DNA from: CAIMUS01 sp963708455
GTDB lineage: Bacteria > Pseudomonadota > Gammaproteobacteria > Competibacterales > Competibacteraceae
Length of the DNA stretch: 64,000 nt
Direction of reading: 5' to 3'
Assembly: GCA_963708455.1 (NCBI GenBank)
Contig: CAVPSQ010000004.1
Coordinates: 744,001 to 808,000 of the forward strand
Shown: piece after piece, positions 52,516 through 62,155 of the stretch
How positions within the stretch are numbered: position 1 is the first letter of the stretch
Layout: every line of letters starts with the position of its first letter
Position numbers and translations under genes: made by a program
The notes under the pieces: generated by a model
Seen by the model: the letters and a program-made list of their open reading frames with translations, nothing else
Told to the model about the DNA's origin: nothing
The model's database searches: none

Positions 52516-52981
52516 ATGACGGCTTTGACTTCATCCCACGCCTTGCCGACGGCCGAGGAGATCGCGCTCGCACGGGAATGCAGCCGGACGCTGTCCGCCC
52601 ATCTGCACACCCGTGCCGAGACTCAGCAGATCGACATCATGGACGACACCGGTGTTACGCATTCTGTAAGGGTACCGATCACCGCCCTACGGTTATTGAT
52701 CGATATTCTTACCGAAATCGGCGCCGGCAACGCCGTCAGTGTGATCCCGATTCACGCCGAGTCTGACTACCCAGGAAGCGGCGGATGTCCTCAACGTCTC
52801 ACGTCCCTTCCTCGTCCAATTGCTGGAACGTGGCATGATTCCGTTCCACAAAATCGGCACCCACCGCCGGGTACGCTATCAGGACGTTATCGCTTATAAG
52901 CAACGTATCGATGCCGAACGCCGCCAGGCGCTCGAGGCCCTTGCCGAGCAGGCCCAGGCGTTGAAGATGGGATACGAATGA
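52516..52981 (+). pseudogene. Helix-turn-helix antitoxin, interrupted by one-base frameshift
   Basis: Frame 1 (52516-about 52761) gives TAEEIALARECSRTLSAHL and ALRLLIDILTEIGAGNAVSV, typical of the first half of excisionase-like HTH antitoxins. At about 52762 an extra T breaks the frame; skipping it yields LTTQEAADVLNVSRPFLVQLLERGMIP, the HTH, and ends at TGA 52979-52981, which overlaps the next start (ATGA). Only a frameshifted protein of 127 residues is read without correction. It may be real decay or a sequencing error. Confidence 0.7.
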
Positions 52982-53550
52982 GCTCGCATTTCACCATCAT
53001 CTACGATGCGTGCGTGCTCTACCCGGCACCGTTGCGTGACTTATTGATGTGGTTGGCGCTGACCGATCTTTACCGTGCACGCTGGAGCGACATGATTCAT
53101 GATGAATGGATTCGCAATGTCCGCCGCCAGCGTCCCGGCCTGAAGCCGGAGGAACTCGAACGGACCCGATCGCTCATAAACCAAAACGTACGCGACGCCC
53201 TGGTGACAGGATTCGAGCATCTTATACCTTCGATTGCCTTGCCCGATCCCGATGACCGCCACGTGGTGGCAGCGGCCATTCACAGTGGCGCCAGCCTGAT
53301 TGTGACGTTCAACCTGAAGGATTTCCCCGCTGAGGCGCTCCAGCCCTACAACCTGACCGCACATCACCCCGATGATTTCATCTTCGATTTGCTCGATTTG
53401 CAGCCGGCCCTGGTGTGCCAAGCGGCGGCAAATCAGCGGCGCACACTCAGGAATCCACCGAAGACGGTAGACGAGTATCTGGATACCCTGCTCAAACAAG
53501 GCTTAACCCAGACGGTTGGCATTCTACAACAGTGGAAATTGGCGCTTTGA
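52978..53550 (+). CDS. PIN-domain protein, toxin partner of the HTH antitoxin
   Basis: A 190-residue PIN protein. The start IIYDACVLYPAPLRDLLMWLA holds the first Asp, HDEWIRNVRRQRPGLKPEEL the next acidic site, and ALPDPDDRHVVAAAIHSGASLIVTFNLKDF the later acidic cluster. The family commonly lies directly after an HTH antitoxin as here, overlapping by four bases. If the antitoxin is truly broken the toxin must be inactive, repressed, or neutralised by another copy. It precedes pglZ by 21 bases. Confidence 0.78.
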   Translation: MSSHFTIIYDACVLYPAPLRDLLMWLALTDLYRARWSDMIHDEWIRNVRRQRPGLKPEELERTRSLINQNVRDALVTGFEHLIPSIALPDPDDRHVVAAAIHSGASLIVTFNLKDFPAEALQPYNLTAHHPDDFIFDLLDLQPALVCQAAANQRRTLRNPPKTVDEYLDTLLKQGLTQTVGILQQWKLAL

Positions 53551-53571
53551 TCGCCGCCATGAAATCGCACC

Positions 53572-55872
53572 ATGACCCTCCTCGATCACCTCGTTACCGC
53601 CCTCCGCCAGGCCGCCCGCTACAACCGCCACGACCTCAACGCCCCCCGCGTGGTGCTCTGGCCGGACGGCGAGCGGTTGTGGGAAAAAGCCATCCCGCTC
53701 CTGAGCGAAGCGCTGCCGGAACTGCTGACACTGGGCGAGCCTGACGACAGCCTGCGTCGTGGACCCTCCACCTGGATTCGCTACCAACTTGCCCGCCACA
53801 CCACGCCGGAAACGCCGGTCGTCTATCTTCCCGGCATTCCCCGTCACGCCTTTCGCAGCGCGACCGGCTTCCCGGAAGCGGCCCGGCACTTGTTCGCCCT
53901 GCAATATCAGGGGCAGTTCTGGACTCAGCAGAATGGCAAGGACTGGACTCCTTCGGCGTTTCTGGCCGCGACGGACGGCGGCCTGGGCCTCGATCTGGCC
54001 CGCGACAAGGCCACCCTCCAGGCGCTGGCCGAGCAACTGGTCCATGTCCTGCGCACCCCGCTCCAGCAACTGCAAGGCCGCCGTCTCGAAGCCACGGATA
54101 TCCATGCCCTGGTGGTCGCCGATCCGGTGCGCCTGCTGCTGCAATGGCTGGCCGATCCCGCCGCCGCGCAGAAAGACTGGACCAGGGACATCTGGCAGAG
54201 CTTCCGCGCCCTCTGCCACCAGCAGTTCGGCCTGGACCCGGAACAGGACGGCGCGCTGGTCGCCGGCGACAAGCTGGTCGAGGGTCAGGGTCCCTGGAGG
54301 CAGGTCTGGGAACGCTACCGGGAAGCGCCCAGAGCCTATGCCGGCGTGCGCCAGCTCTTGGAGCCGATCCAGCCGAAAGACCTGTTCGACGAACATAACG
54401 AGCGCATTCCAGCCAACAACCGGCGCCAGGAAGACCGGCTCCGCCAGTCCCTGGAAGCGCTGGCTGATCAACCGCCGGCTAAGGCCCGAACCGCCTTGGA
54501 GCAACTTTGCGCCGAACACGCTCCACGGGCCGCTTCGGTCTGGGCGGAACTGGGGGAGGCCCCGCTGGCGGGGGCAACGGTTCACCTGGCGGCCCTGCTG
54601 GCCGCTCTGGAACCCGGTCTGGCGGGAACCGACTGGACCACCCTGGCCGAATCCTATGTCCGCCACGGCTGGCGGGTGGACGCCGCCGCCTGGACCGCCC
54701 TGAACGTTGTGCGCAACGCCCAGGACCTCAAGGCAGTCACCCGGGCGCTCCGCGCCGTCTATCTGCCTTGGCTGGATCGCCTGGCGACCCGTATTCAGAC
54801 GCTCGCCGTCCCCTATCCCTACGCCGATCCCGCTCAGGCGCGCCCGCTGCAACCGACCGTCGGCACTATCGTCCTGTTCGTCGACGGCCTACGCTGCGAC
54901 CTCGGCCTGGAATTGCAGCGTCGCCTGCAAGCGCGCGGCCTGACGGTGGAATTCGAGACCGCTTGGTCCACCCTGCCCACGGTCACCGCCACCGCCAAGC
55001 CGGCCTGGAAGCCGCTGGCGCAACGGCTCACGGGAGATACGATCTCGGAGGCCTTCGAACCTGCCATCGCTGCTACCGGCAAGCCGCTGAAAACCGAAAG
55101 TTTTCGTAGTCTGCTGCGTGAGGTCGGCTGGAACTGGATCGAAGCCAACGCCGTCGGCGATCCCAGCCAGGCCGGCTGGACCGAAGCCGGCGCCTTCGAC
55201 CGCTACGGGCATGAGCAGGGCGCGAAACTCGCCTGGCGGATCGATGAAGAACTCCAGGCAGTGCTCGACCGGGTCACGGAACTGCTGCAAGGCGGCTGGA
55301 ACACGGTCACCCTGATCACCGATCACGGCTGGCTGCTGCTCCCCGGCGGCCTGCCCAATGTCGAATTGCCCAAACACCTCACCCAGACCCGCTGGGGCCG
55401 CTGTGCGTTGGCGCAGCCGGGCGCGCAGCACGGTTATCCACAGGTCTGCTGGTTCTGGGGAGCGCCGCACGCGGTGGTGCTCGCACCCGGCATTGCCGTA
55501 TTCCAGACCGGGATCGAGTATGCCCATGGCGGCCTGACGCTCCAGGAAGCCCTGCTGCCTCTGCTGACCGTCAAGGCCGCCGGCGCGGCGACAGCACCGG
55601 TGCGGATCGCCGGCGCGCGTTGGGCCGGCCTGCGTCTGCGCGTGCAACTGGAGGGAGCGGCGCCAGGACTGACGCTCGACCTGCGCACCCGGCCCGCCGA
55701 TCCCGACTCCTCCCTGCTCGCACCCGAACAGCGGCTCAAGCCGGTCGATAACGACGGCAAGGCGACGCTGACGGTCGAAGATGACGATCTGATGGGCCAG
55801 GCCGCCGTGCTGGTGGTGATCAAAGACAATCAGGTGATTGGCAAGCAAGCGGTTACTATTGGGGAGAATTGA
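53572..55872 (+). CDS. pglZ: BREX alkaline-phosphatase-fold protein PglZ (type B)
   Basis: A 766-residue protein with the PglZ phosphatase domain in the second half. VLFVDGLRCDLG (D438) and ITDHGWLLLPGG carry metal-binding Asp and His, and WSTLPTVTATAKPAW the Thr region. The N-terminal portion has helical repeats. The length and opening (MTLLDHLVTALRQAARYN) match the type B PglZ of BREX-1. It should work with BrxB/BrxC in target recognition and is needed for phage exclusion. Its stop overlaps the brxL start. Confidence 0.87.
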   Translation: MTLLDHLVTALRQAARYNRHDLNAPRVVLWPDGERLWEKAIPLLSEALPELLTLGEPDDSLRRGPSTWIRYQLARHTTPETPVVYLPGIPRHAFRSATGFPEAARHLFALQYQGQFWTQQNGKDWTPSAFLAATDGGLGLDLARDKATLQALAEQLVHVLRTPLQQLQGRRLEATDIHALVVADPVRLLLQWLADPAAAQKDWTRDIWQSFRALCHQQFGLDPEQDGALVAGDKLVEGQGPWRQVWERYREAPRAYAGVRQLLEPIQPKDLFDEHNERIPANNRRQEDRLRQSLEALADQPPAKARTALEQLCAEHAPRAASVWAELGEAPLAGATVHLAALLAALEPGLAGTDWTTLAESYVRHGWRVDAAAWTALNVVRNAQDLKAVTRALRAVYLPWLDRLATRIQTLAVPYPYADPAQARPLQPTVGTIVLFVDGLRCDLGLELQRRLQARGLTVEFETAWSTLPTVTATAKPAWKPLAQRLTGDTISEAFEPAIAATGKPLKTESFRSLLREVGWNWIEANAVGDPSQAGWTEAGAFDRYGHEQGAKLAWRIDEELQAVLDRVTELLQGGWNTVTLITDHGWLLLPGGLPNVELPKHLTQTRWGRCALAQPGAQHGYPQVCWFWGAPHAVVLAPGIAVFQTGIEYAHGGLTLQEALLPLLTVKAAGAATAPVRIAGARWAGLRLRVQLEGAAPGLTLDLRTRPADPDSSLLAPEQRLKPVDNDGKATLTVEDDDLMGQAAVLVVIKDNQVIGKQAVTIGEN

Positions 55873-57917
55873 TGGAACTCGACGCCCTCGACCGAATCGC
55901 GGCCAAAGCCTTCGAAGGCTACATCGTGCGCAAAGATTTGGTGCGGCGCTTCAAGGGCCAATACCCGGTGCCGACCTATGTCGCCGAATTCCTGCTCGGG
56001 CGCTATTGCGCCAGCACCGACGAGGCCGAAATCCAGGAAGGACTGGAAATCGTCCAGCGTCAACTGGAAAGCCGCACCGTGCGGGCCGGCGAGGAAGAAC
56101 TGTTCAAAGCCCGCGCCAAGAACCAGAGTCGGGTCAAGCTCATCGATCTGATTCGCGCCCGCCTCGACGCCAAGAACGATTGCTTCCTGGCGGAACTGCC
56201 CAGCCTGCGGCTGAACGATGTGCGCATCGATGACGAGTTGGTTCACCGTCACGAGCGGATGCTGACCGGCGGCTTCTATGCCGAGATCGACCTGAACTAC
56301 GATCCCACCATCGCCGAAGAGCGCAACGGCCGGCCGTTCGGCATCGAAGCACTGCGCGAAATCCAGTTATCCAGACGGGACGTGCTAGATATTCTGGCCC
56401 AGGGTCGGGTCCTGTTCACCTTCGAGGAATGGCGGGATTTTCTGATTCGCAGCATCGGTCTGGAACCCGCCGCGCTGCCGCCGCGCTGCCGTGACGTGCT
56501 GCTGCTGCGGATGGTGCCGTTCGTCGAGAATAACTACAACGCAGTGGAACTGGGGCCGCGCGGTACCGGCAAGAGCCATCTGTTCCAGCAGATCTCTCCC
56601 TATGCCCACCTCGTCTCCGGCGGCAAGGCCACGGTCGCCCGGCTGTTCGTCAACAACAGCACCGGCCAGCGCGGCCTGGTCTGCCAATACGATGTGGTCT
56701 GCTTCGACGAGGTAACGGGCATTACCTTCGACCAGAAGGACGGAGTCAACATCATGAAAGGGTATATGGAATCCGGTGAATTCAGTCGGGGCAGGGAGAG
56801 TATCCGTGGTTTCGGCAGTCTGATGATGGTCGGCAATTTCGAGGTCGATGTGACGCACCAGCAGCGGATCGGCCATCTGCTCGGCCCGCTGCCGCCGGAG
56901 ATGCGCGACGATACCGCCTTCATGGATCGGCTGCACGCCTATCTGCCCGGCTGGGACGTGCCGAAGGTCAGCCGCAATCAGCTCACCGATCATTTCGGCC
57001 TGGTCAGCGATTTCCTGTCCTCCTGCTGGAACCATCTCCGGCCGCAGTCGCGCTTGCCCCGGCTCCAGGGGCGCATTCAGTTCGGCGGCGCGCTGAGCGG
57101 GCGTGACAGCAACGCCGTCCAGAAAACCATCAACGGTTTGCTCAAGCTGATGTTTCCAGACGCGAACGCCGCTATTCCCGACGACGCCATCGAATGGGCC
57201 GCCCGCCTGGCGCTGGAGTGCCGCCGCCGGGTGAAGGAACAGCAGAAGCGGATCGGTGCGGCGGAATATCGCAATACTCACTTCAGCTATCAACTGGGCG
57301 CCGATGGGGTGGAACGGTTCGTCGCCACGCCGGAGCTGCACAGCGAAAACAGCATCGGTGATGATCCCCTGCCGCCCGGCCAGGTCTGGGCGATCTCGCC
57401 CGGCGGCCTGGACGAGAATCCCGGTCTGTTTCGAATCGACGCCACCCAAGGACCGGGTGCCGGGATACGTCTGCTCAACCAGCCGCCGCCTGCGCCACTC
57501 AAAGAAAGCGTGCGTTGCGCCGAACAGAACCTGTACGTGCGGGCCAGGGAACTGGTCGGCGACCGCGATCCCCGCGCTCACGAATTCTCCGTCCAGGTAA
57601 GGGCCTTTGACGCCAACAAAAGTGGCGCCGGCGCCGGGCTGGGCGTGCTGCTGGCGCTGTGCTCGACGCTATTGGAGAAGAGCCTGAAAGGCGGATTGGT
57701 AGTGGTGGGTGGCCTCAACCTCGGCGGTTCCATCGAACCCATCTATAATGCGGTCGGCATCGTCGAGACCGCCGCCGACAAAGGCGCAAAAATGATGCTT
57801 ATGCCCGTGGCAACCCGCAAACTGCTCATCGACCTGCCGGATGAGGTGGCCACGCGGGTGACGGTTATCTTCTATGCCGATGCCCGGGATGCCTTGTTGA
57901 AGGCGCTGAATGAGTAA
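55872..57917 (+). CDS. brxL: BREX Lon-related AAA+ protein BrxL
   Basis: A 681-residue protein. MELDALDRIAAKAFEGYIVRK at the start and GPRGTGKSHLFQQ (about 228-240) are BrxL features. The C-terminal Lon-like domain has SGAGAGLGVLLALCS and GGSIEPIYNAVGIVE, but the expected Lon catalytic Ser is Gly and the Lys is Ile, so peptidase activity is not expected. In other BREX systems BrxL forms a DNA-translocating ring. ATG 55872 overlaps the pglZ stop by one base. It is the last gene of the cassette. Confidence 0.9.
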   Translation: MELDALDRIAAKAFEGYIVRKDLVRRFKGQYPVPTYVAEFLLGRYCASTDEAEIQEGLEIVQRQLESRTVRAGEEELFKARAKNQSRVKLIDLIRARLDAKNDCFLAELPSLRLNDVRIDDELVHRHERMLTGGFYAEIDLNYDPTIAEERNGRPFGIEALREIQLSRRDVLDILAQGRVLFTFEEWRDFLIRSIGLEPAALPPRCRDVLLLRMVPFVENNYNAVELGPRGTGKSHLFQQISPYAHLVSGGKATVARLFVNNSTGQRGLVCQYDVVCFDEVTGITFDQKDGVNIMKGYMESGEFSRGRESIRGFGSLMMVGNFEVDVTHQQRIGHLLGPLPPEMRDDTAFMDRLHAYLPGWDVPKVSRNQLTDHFGLVSDFLSSCWNHLRPQSRLPRLQGRIQFGGALSGRDSNAVQKTINGLLKLMFPDANAAIPDDAIEWAARLALECRRRVKEQQKRIGAAEYRNTHFSYQLGADGVERFVATPELHSENSIGDDPLPPGQVWAISPGGLDENPGLFRIDATQGPGAGIRLLNQPPPAPLKESVRCAEQNLYVRARELVGDRDPRAHEFSVQVRAFDANKSGAGAGLGVLLALCSTLLEKSLKGGLVVVGGLNLGGSIEPIYNAVGIVETAADKGAKMMLMPVATRKLLIDLPDEVATRVTVIFYADARDALLKALNE

Positions 57918-57944
57918 GCGCGTAGAGCGGAATAGCGCAGCGTA

Positions 57945-58044
57945 GGCCATGATCATCGTTTGGGCCAAAACCGGTGTAGCCTGGATGGAGCGGAGCTTGC
58001 GAAGCGTAATCCAGGTTCTTCTGGCCGCAAGGATGATCATGGCC
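57945..58044. repeat. Nested hairpins after brxL
   Basis: GGCCATGATCATC (57945-57957) and GATGATCATGGCC (58032-58044) are perfect 13-bp inverted repeats. Inside, CCTGGAT (57980-57986) pairs with ATCCAGG (58009-58015). It may end the BREX transcript or be a REP-like element. The rest of the 200-base gap up to mgtA holds no gene. Confidence 0.5.
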
Positions 58045-58120
58045 GCAGCGTATGCCGCCGGATGCTGCATGCGCCCTCGATCGGGTGACCAGGCGCGATT
58101 TCCAAGAAGAGGAATAGAGT

Positions 58121-60643
58121 ATGAACCACCCCCCTTTGGCCTTTTGGAGCCTCTCGACCACCGAGATGCTGCAGCAACTGCAAACGAAACCGGCAGGATT
58201 GACTGAAGATGAAGCCAGACAACGGCTCGCGCGCTATGGCGCCAATCTGCTGCGGCCTACCCAGCGGTCGGATGTATTGACGCTCCTGCTGGCGCAATTC
58301 AAGAGTCCGATTATCCTCATTCTTTTCTTTGCCACGGGGTTGTCGTTTTTTTTACACGATCCTGTTGATGCTTTTATTATTCTTACCATTATCCTCGCCA
58401 GCGGCCTGCTTGGGTTCTGGCAGGAGCATAGCGCCACCAACGCCGTGGAGAAACTGCTCGCCATCGTACAAATTAAAGCGGCGGTGCGGCGTGACGGCAG
58501 TTCCAAAGAAATTCCGGTCGAAGCCATTGTACCTGGCGATATCGTCATCCTGAACGCCGGCGATATTGTCCCCGGAGATTGTCTGCTTCAGGAATCCAAC
58601 GATCTGTTCGTCGATGAAGCCATGCTGACGGGTGAAACTTTCCCGGTCGAAAAAGCGGTGGCGGTGTTGCCGACGGAGACCCCACTGGGTCAACGGACCA
58701 ACGTGCTGTGGATGGGCACTCATGTGGTGAGCGGCAGCGCCACAGCACTGGTCACTCGCACCGGCAAGGAAACCGAATTCGGCAAAGTATCCGAGCGGCT
58801 GAAACTCAGGCCGCAGGAAACGGAGTTTGAACGGGGCATCCGGCAATTCGGCTTCTTCCTGATGGAAGTGACGCTGGTACTCGTAGTCGGGATTTTTGCT
58901 ATTAACGTCTATTTGGCGCGTCCGGTTCTGGACTCCTTTCTCTTTTCCCTGGCTCTCGCCGTGGGGCTAACTCCGCAATTGTTACCAGCGATTATCAGCA
59001 TCAACCTAGCGCATGGCGCCAAACGAATGGCTCGAGCGAAGGTAATTGTCAAACGGCTCGCTTCGATTGAAAACTTCGGCAGCATGAATGTGATCTGCTC
59101 CGATAAAACCGGCACCCTGACCGAAGGAACCGTGCACTTACAATCCGCCCTCGATGTGGCAGGCGCCCCCAGCGATAAAGTCCTGTTCCACGCTTATCTC
59201 AATGCGGTTTACGAAACCGGCTTTACCAACCCGATCGATGCAGCCATCCGCACCCACCGCCCGTTTGACCTGTCCGGTTACCGGAAGCAGGACGAAATCC
59301 CCTATGATTTTCTACGCAAGCGCTTGAGTATCCTGGTTGCACAGGCCGATCAGTATCTGCTGGTGACCAAAGGCGCGCTGCCGAATGTGCTTGCCGTCTG
59401 TTCGGCGGCGGAAACGGAAGGGGGAATCCGCGTCGATATCGCCACGGTGCGGGACCGAATCCAGCAGCATCTTGAGGAATTCAGTAATCAGGGCTTTCGT
59501 ACGCTGGGGGTCGCTTACAAAAATATGGGATCCGAGTCACGCCTCAGCAAAGACGACGAAGCCGGGATGACGTTTTTAGGCTTCCTGGTGCTGTTCGATC
59601 CGCCCAAACCTCATATCATCGAGACGATTGCGAGTCTGAAAAACCTTGGTGTTTCCCTGAAGATCATCACGGGAGACAACCACTTGGTCGCGGCCAACGT
59701 CAGTCAGCAGATGGGATTGGCGAATACCACCATCATCACCGGTCCAGACCTCCACCAGATGAGCGATGCCGCGTTACTCAACCGGGTGGCTGACGCGGAC
59801 GTCTTTGCTGAAATCGAACCCAATCAGAAAGAACGCATCATTATCGCTCTCAGGAAGGCTGGCAATGTCGTGGGGTATATGGGCGACGGCATCAATGACG
59901 CTTCGGCGCTGCATGCCGCCGATGTCGGCATTTCCGTCGACAGCGCTGTCGATGTGGCCAAAGATGCAGCCGATATCGTTTTACTCGAACACGATCTGGG
60001 TGTTTTGGTGCAGGGTGTGCGTGAAGGGAGGACAACTTTCGCGAACACGCTGAAGTATGTATTCATGGCGACCAGCGCCAATTTCGGGAACATGTTCAGC
60101 ATGGCCGGAGTATCGCTCCTGCTGCCGTTTCTCCCGCTGCTGCCCAAGCAGATTTTGCTCATGAATCTACTGACCGATTTCCCGGAGATGACTATCGCCA
60201 CCGATCGGGTGGATAACGAAATGATCGACCATCCGCGGCGCTGGAACATTCAGGCCATTCGCCAGTTTATGCTGACCTTTGGCCTGGTGAGTTCGGTGTT
60301 TGATTATCTTACCTTCGGTGTACTTCTGTTCGTTCTGGATGCGACTCAGAATCAATTCAGAACCGGCTGGTTTCTGGAGTCCGTTATTTCAGCGTCATTG
60401 ATTGTGCTGGTTATTCGAAGTCGGAAACCTTTCTTCAAGAGTAGACCAGGAAAATATTTATTAATAGCAACTTTGTCCATTGTGGTCGTGACGTTGATGT
60501 TACCCTTCACTCCACTGGCTGAGATTTTTGGATTCAGTACACTACCCATTTCGTTCCTTCTGAGCATAGGGTTGATTGTCATGTTTTACATTATTACAGC
60601 GGAAGTGGCGAAAACGGTTTTTTACAAGAAGGTGAAATTGTGA
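58121..60643 (+). CDS. mgtA: Mg2+-importing P-type ATPase (MgtA-like)
   Basis: An 840-residue type III P-type ATPase. The phosphorylated Asp328 lies in CSDKTGTLTEG; the TGES-like loop reads MLTGETFPVEKAV; the hinge has GDGINDASALHAADVG. About ten membrane helices are seen. Length and the pattern VGLTPQLLPAIISINLAHGAK fit MgtA/MgtB. It imports Mg2+ down a favourable potential using ATP. No Mg2+-sensing leader was recognised before it. Two fragments of a related gene's 5' end occur at 35604 and 41872. An IS begins about three bases after its stop. Confidence 0.9.
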   Translation: MNHPPLAFWSLSTTEMLQQLQTKPAGLTEDEARQRLARYGANLLRPTQRSDVLTLLLAQFKSPIILILFFATGLSFFLHDPVDAFIILTIILASGLLGFWQEHSATNAVEKLLAIVQIKAAVRRDGSSKEIPVEAIVPGDIVILNAGDIVPGDCLLQESNDLFVDEAMLTGETFPVEKAVAVLPTETPLGQRTNVLWMGTHVVSGSATALVTRTGKETEFGKVSERLKLRPQETEFERGIRQFGFFLMEVTLVLVVGIFAINVYLARPVLDSFLFSLALAVGLTPQLLPAIISINLAHGAKRMARAKVIVKRLASIENFGSMNVICSDKTGTLTEGTVHLQSALDVAGAPSDKVLFHAYLNAVYETGFTNPIDAAIRTHRPFDLSGYRKQDEIPYDFLRKRLSILVAQADQYLLVTKGALPNVLAVCSAAETEGGIRVDIATVRDRIQQHLEEFSNQGFRTLGVAYKNMGSESRLSKDDEAGMTFLGFLVLFDPPKPHIIETIASLKNLGVSLKIITGDNHLVAANVSQQMGLANTTIITGPDLHQMSDAALLNRVADADVFAEIEPNQKERIIIALRKAGNVVGYMGDGINDASALHAADVGISVDSAVDVAKDAADIVLLEHDLGVLVQGVREGRTTFANTLKYVFMATSANFGNMFSMAGVSLLLPFLPLLPKQILLMNLLTDFPEMTIATDRVDNEMIDHPRRWNIQAIRQFMLTFGLVSSVFDYLTFGVLLFVLDATQNQFRTGWFLESVISASLIVLVIRSRKPFFKSRPGKYLLIATLSIVVVTLMLPFTPLAEIFGFSTLPISFLLSIGLIVMFYIITAEVAKTVFYKKVKL

Positions 60644-60645
60644 AC

Positions 60646-62111
60646 TTGACTTTGGCCATCCTGGATGGTGTTAAGCGGTCGCAGCCAGTTGATCGAGCAC
60701 TGCTTCCCAGGTGGCTGGCGGAAATAGGAGACACTCGTTGCTGCCTACCGAAGTGCCGAAATACTGGTGGGCCCATAAGGTCCGCCGCACGAAGGCTAAG
60801 ACATCGGAAAACGTGGCCTCGATCTTGGCATACCAGGCGGTGGTGCGTGGCGCCAGTGTCGCCCCGGCAGCCGTCAAGCGGTGCGCCATGAGGCAAACCA
60901 GCGAGAACAGCCCGAACAGGACGGGGGTAATGCGGGTGATGGCCAGGTCGGACCACTGCCGCTGGGTTTCGAGGCCCAAATGCCGGCGGCTTTCCTCGAA
61001 CGTTACCTCGACGTTCCAGCGGAGCACGAAGGCAGTGACGATGCCGTGGGGTTCACAGGCCGGGCAGGTGCAAAAGAACGCCGCGGGGTCCGGGTCACCC
61101 TCGGCGTTCACTACCAACACCCAGCGAATTGGCAACGGCTTTTGTCCCCGCCGATACCACAGAGTGACATCGCTCAATAGCCGCACCCGCCGCGTCTCCC
61201 CACCATACCAGTAGATTTCCATCTCTTCACCGGACCGTTGAGCCTCTGCCACCCGGTCCTGCAACGCCGGCAAGCGCATCCCCTTGCGCGGCTTCGGTCC
61301 GCGCCGCGGGCGCCGGGGGATAGCCGGGAAATCATATAACTGAGCATCCAACCGCAACCGGCTGATCAAGACCACCTCCTGCTGGACACAGGTCCAGGCC
61401 AAGCGCAAGCAGGCAAAGCTGCCATCCCCTAGCAACACCCAGGACCGCCGTAACCAGCGGGAGACCGTCTTGACCATCTGGCAGGTCCAGTCTATCGTGG
61501 TCTTATGGCGTTTTTTCGCTGCCTGGTTGGCCGCTTTCGAGGGCGCCAACACCGTCAAAAACGGCAAGGCCCAGAGCCGCGAACTCCAGGGCAGCCGCAC
61601 CAACAGCATCAGGCAAACCCATTTCAAGCCAAAACACTTCACCACGTGCTTCTGGGTCGAGCGCACCGCATCCCGGTAGCAGCCCTTGGCCTTAATTCGT
61701 TTCCCCTGCCGTCGCTCCACCGTATCATCCACCACTATCAGCGGCACCCACGGCGGCGGGAGTAACCGGATCAACAGGCCTAACAAGATCTTCGCCGCCT
61801 GCAACCCCGACCAGCGCGCCCGATTCAAGACCCGATGATAGCGCTCAAACCGGGGTTCCTGTCCCAACCCCATCACCCGCAGGGCCGCCGCGACCGTGCG
61901 GGGGCCTTGGCAGAGCATGGCGCCGATTATCAACACCTGGGCGTGACTCCAGACTGTTGAGGAAAACAACCCGGCAAACGGGGCTAAAACCGCTATAATC
62001 ATTTCAGGCAGAGGGGGCATGGGACGCTCCGGTTGGTTTGGTCACCCCGTTAGCTTACCCCATCGTCGCCTCTGCTTCTTGCTTCAAGAACCGCTCAAAT
62101 GGCCAAAGTCC
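60646..62111. mobile_element. IS701-like insertion sequence, intact
   Basis: Ends TGACTTTGGCCAT (60647-60659) and ATGGCCAAAGTC (62099-62110) are inverted repeats around an intact transposase gene on the minus strand. It begins just after the mgtA stop codon. The target-site duplication could not be defined with confidence. The DNA beyond the right end is a polA scrap. Confidence 0.65.
60671..62020 (-). CDS. IS701-like DDE transposase
   Basis: A 449-residue transposase. MPPLPEMIIAVLAPFAGLFSS then SHAQVLIIGAMLCQGPRTVAAALR is the N-terminal domain; the acidic residues lie in VPLIVVDDTVERRQGK, VLLGDGSFACLRLAW and WNVEVTFEESRRHLG, giving the DDE-type catalytic core. The frame is complete and probably active. 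It lies antiparallel to mgtA. Confidence 0.78.
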   Translation of the reverse strand: MPPLPEMIIAVLAPFAGLFSSTVWSHAQVLIIGAMLCQGPRTVAAALRVMGLGQEPRFERYHRVLNRARWSGLQAAKILLGLLIRLLPPPWVPLIVVDDTVERRQGKRIKAKGCYRDAVRSTQKHVVKCFGLKWVCLMLLVRLPWSSRLWALPFLTVLAPSKAANQAAKKRHKTTIDWTCQMVKTVSRWLRRSWVLLGDGSFACLRLAWTCVQQEVVLISRLRLDAQLYDFPAIPRRPRRGPKPRKGMRLPALQDRVAEAQRSGEEMEIYWYGGETRRVRLLSDVTLWYRRGQKPLPIRWVLVVNAEGDPDPAAFFCTCPACEPHGIVTAFVLRWNVEVTFEESRRHLGLETQRQWSDLAITRITPVLFGLFSLVCLMAHRLTAAGATLAPRTTAWYAKIEATFSDVLAFVRRTLWAHQYFGTSVGSNECLLFPPATWEAVLDQLAATA

Positions 62112-62155
62112 AGGTGAAGGGATGCGCCCTGATCCCCTTGGCGGTCCGTCTCCAC

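Noticed and set aside
58045..58120. Mg2+ riboswitch (M-box or mgtA leader)
   Set aside because: The leader is short and no M-box consensus was seen; sequence around it is also present at the two ATPase fragments without regulatory structure.
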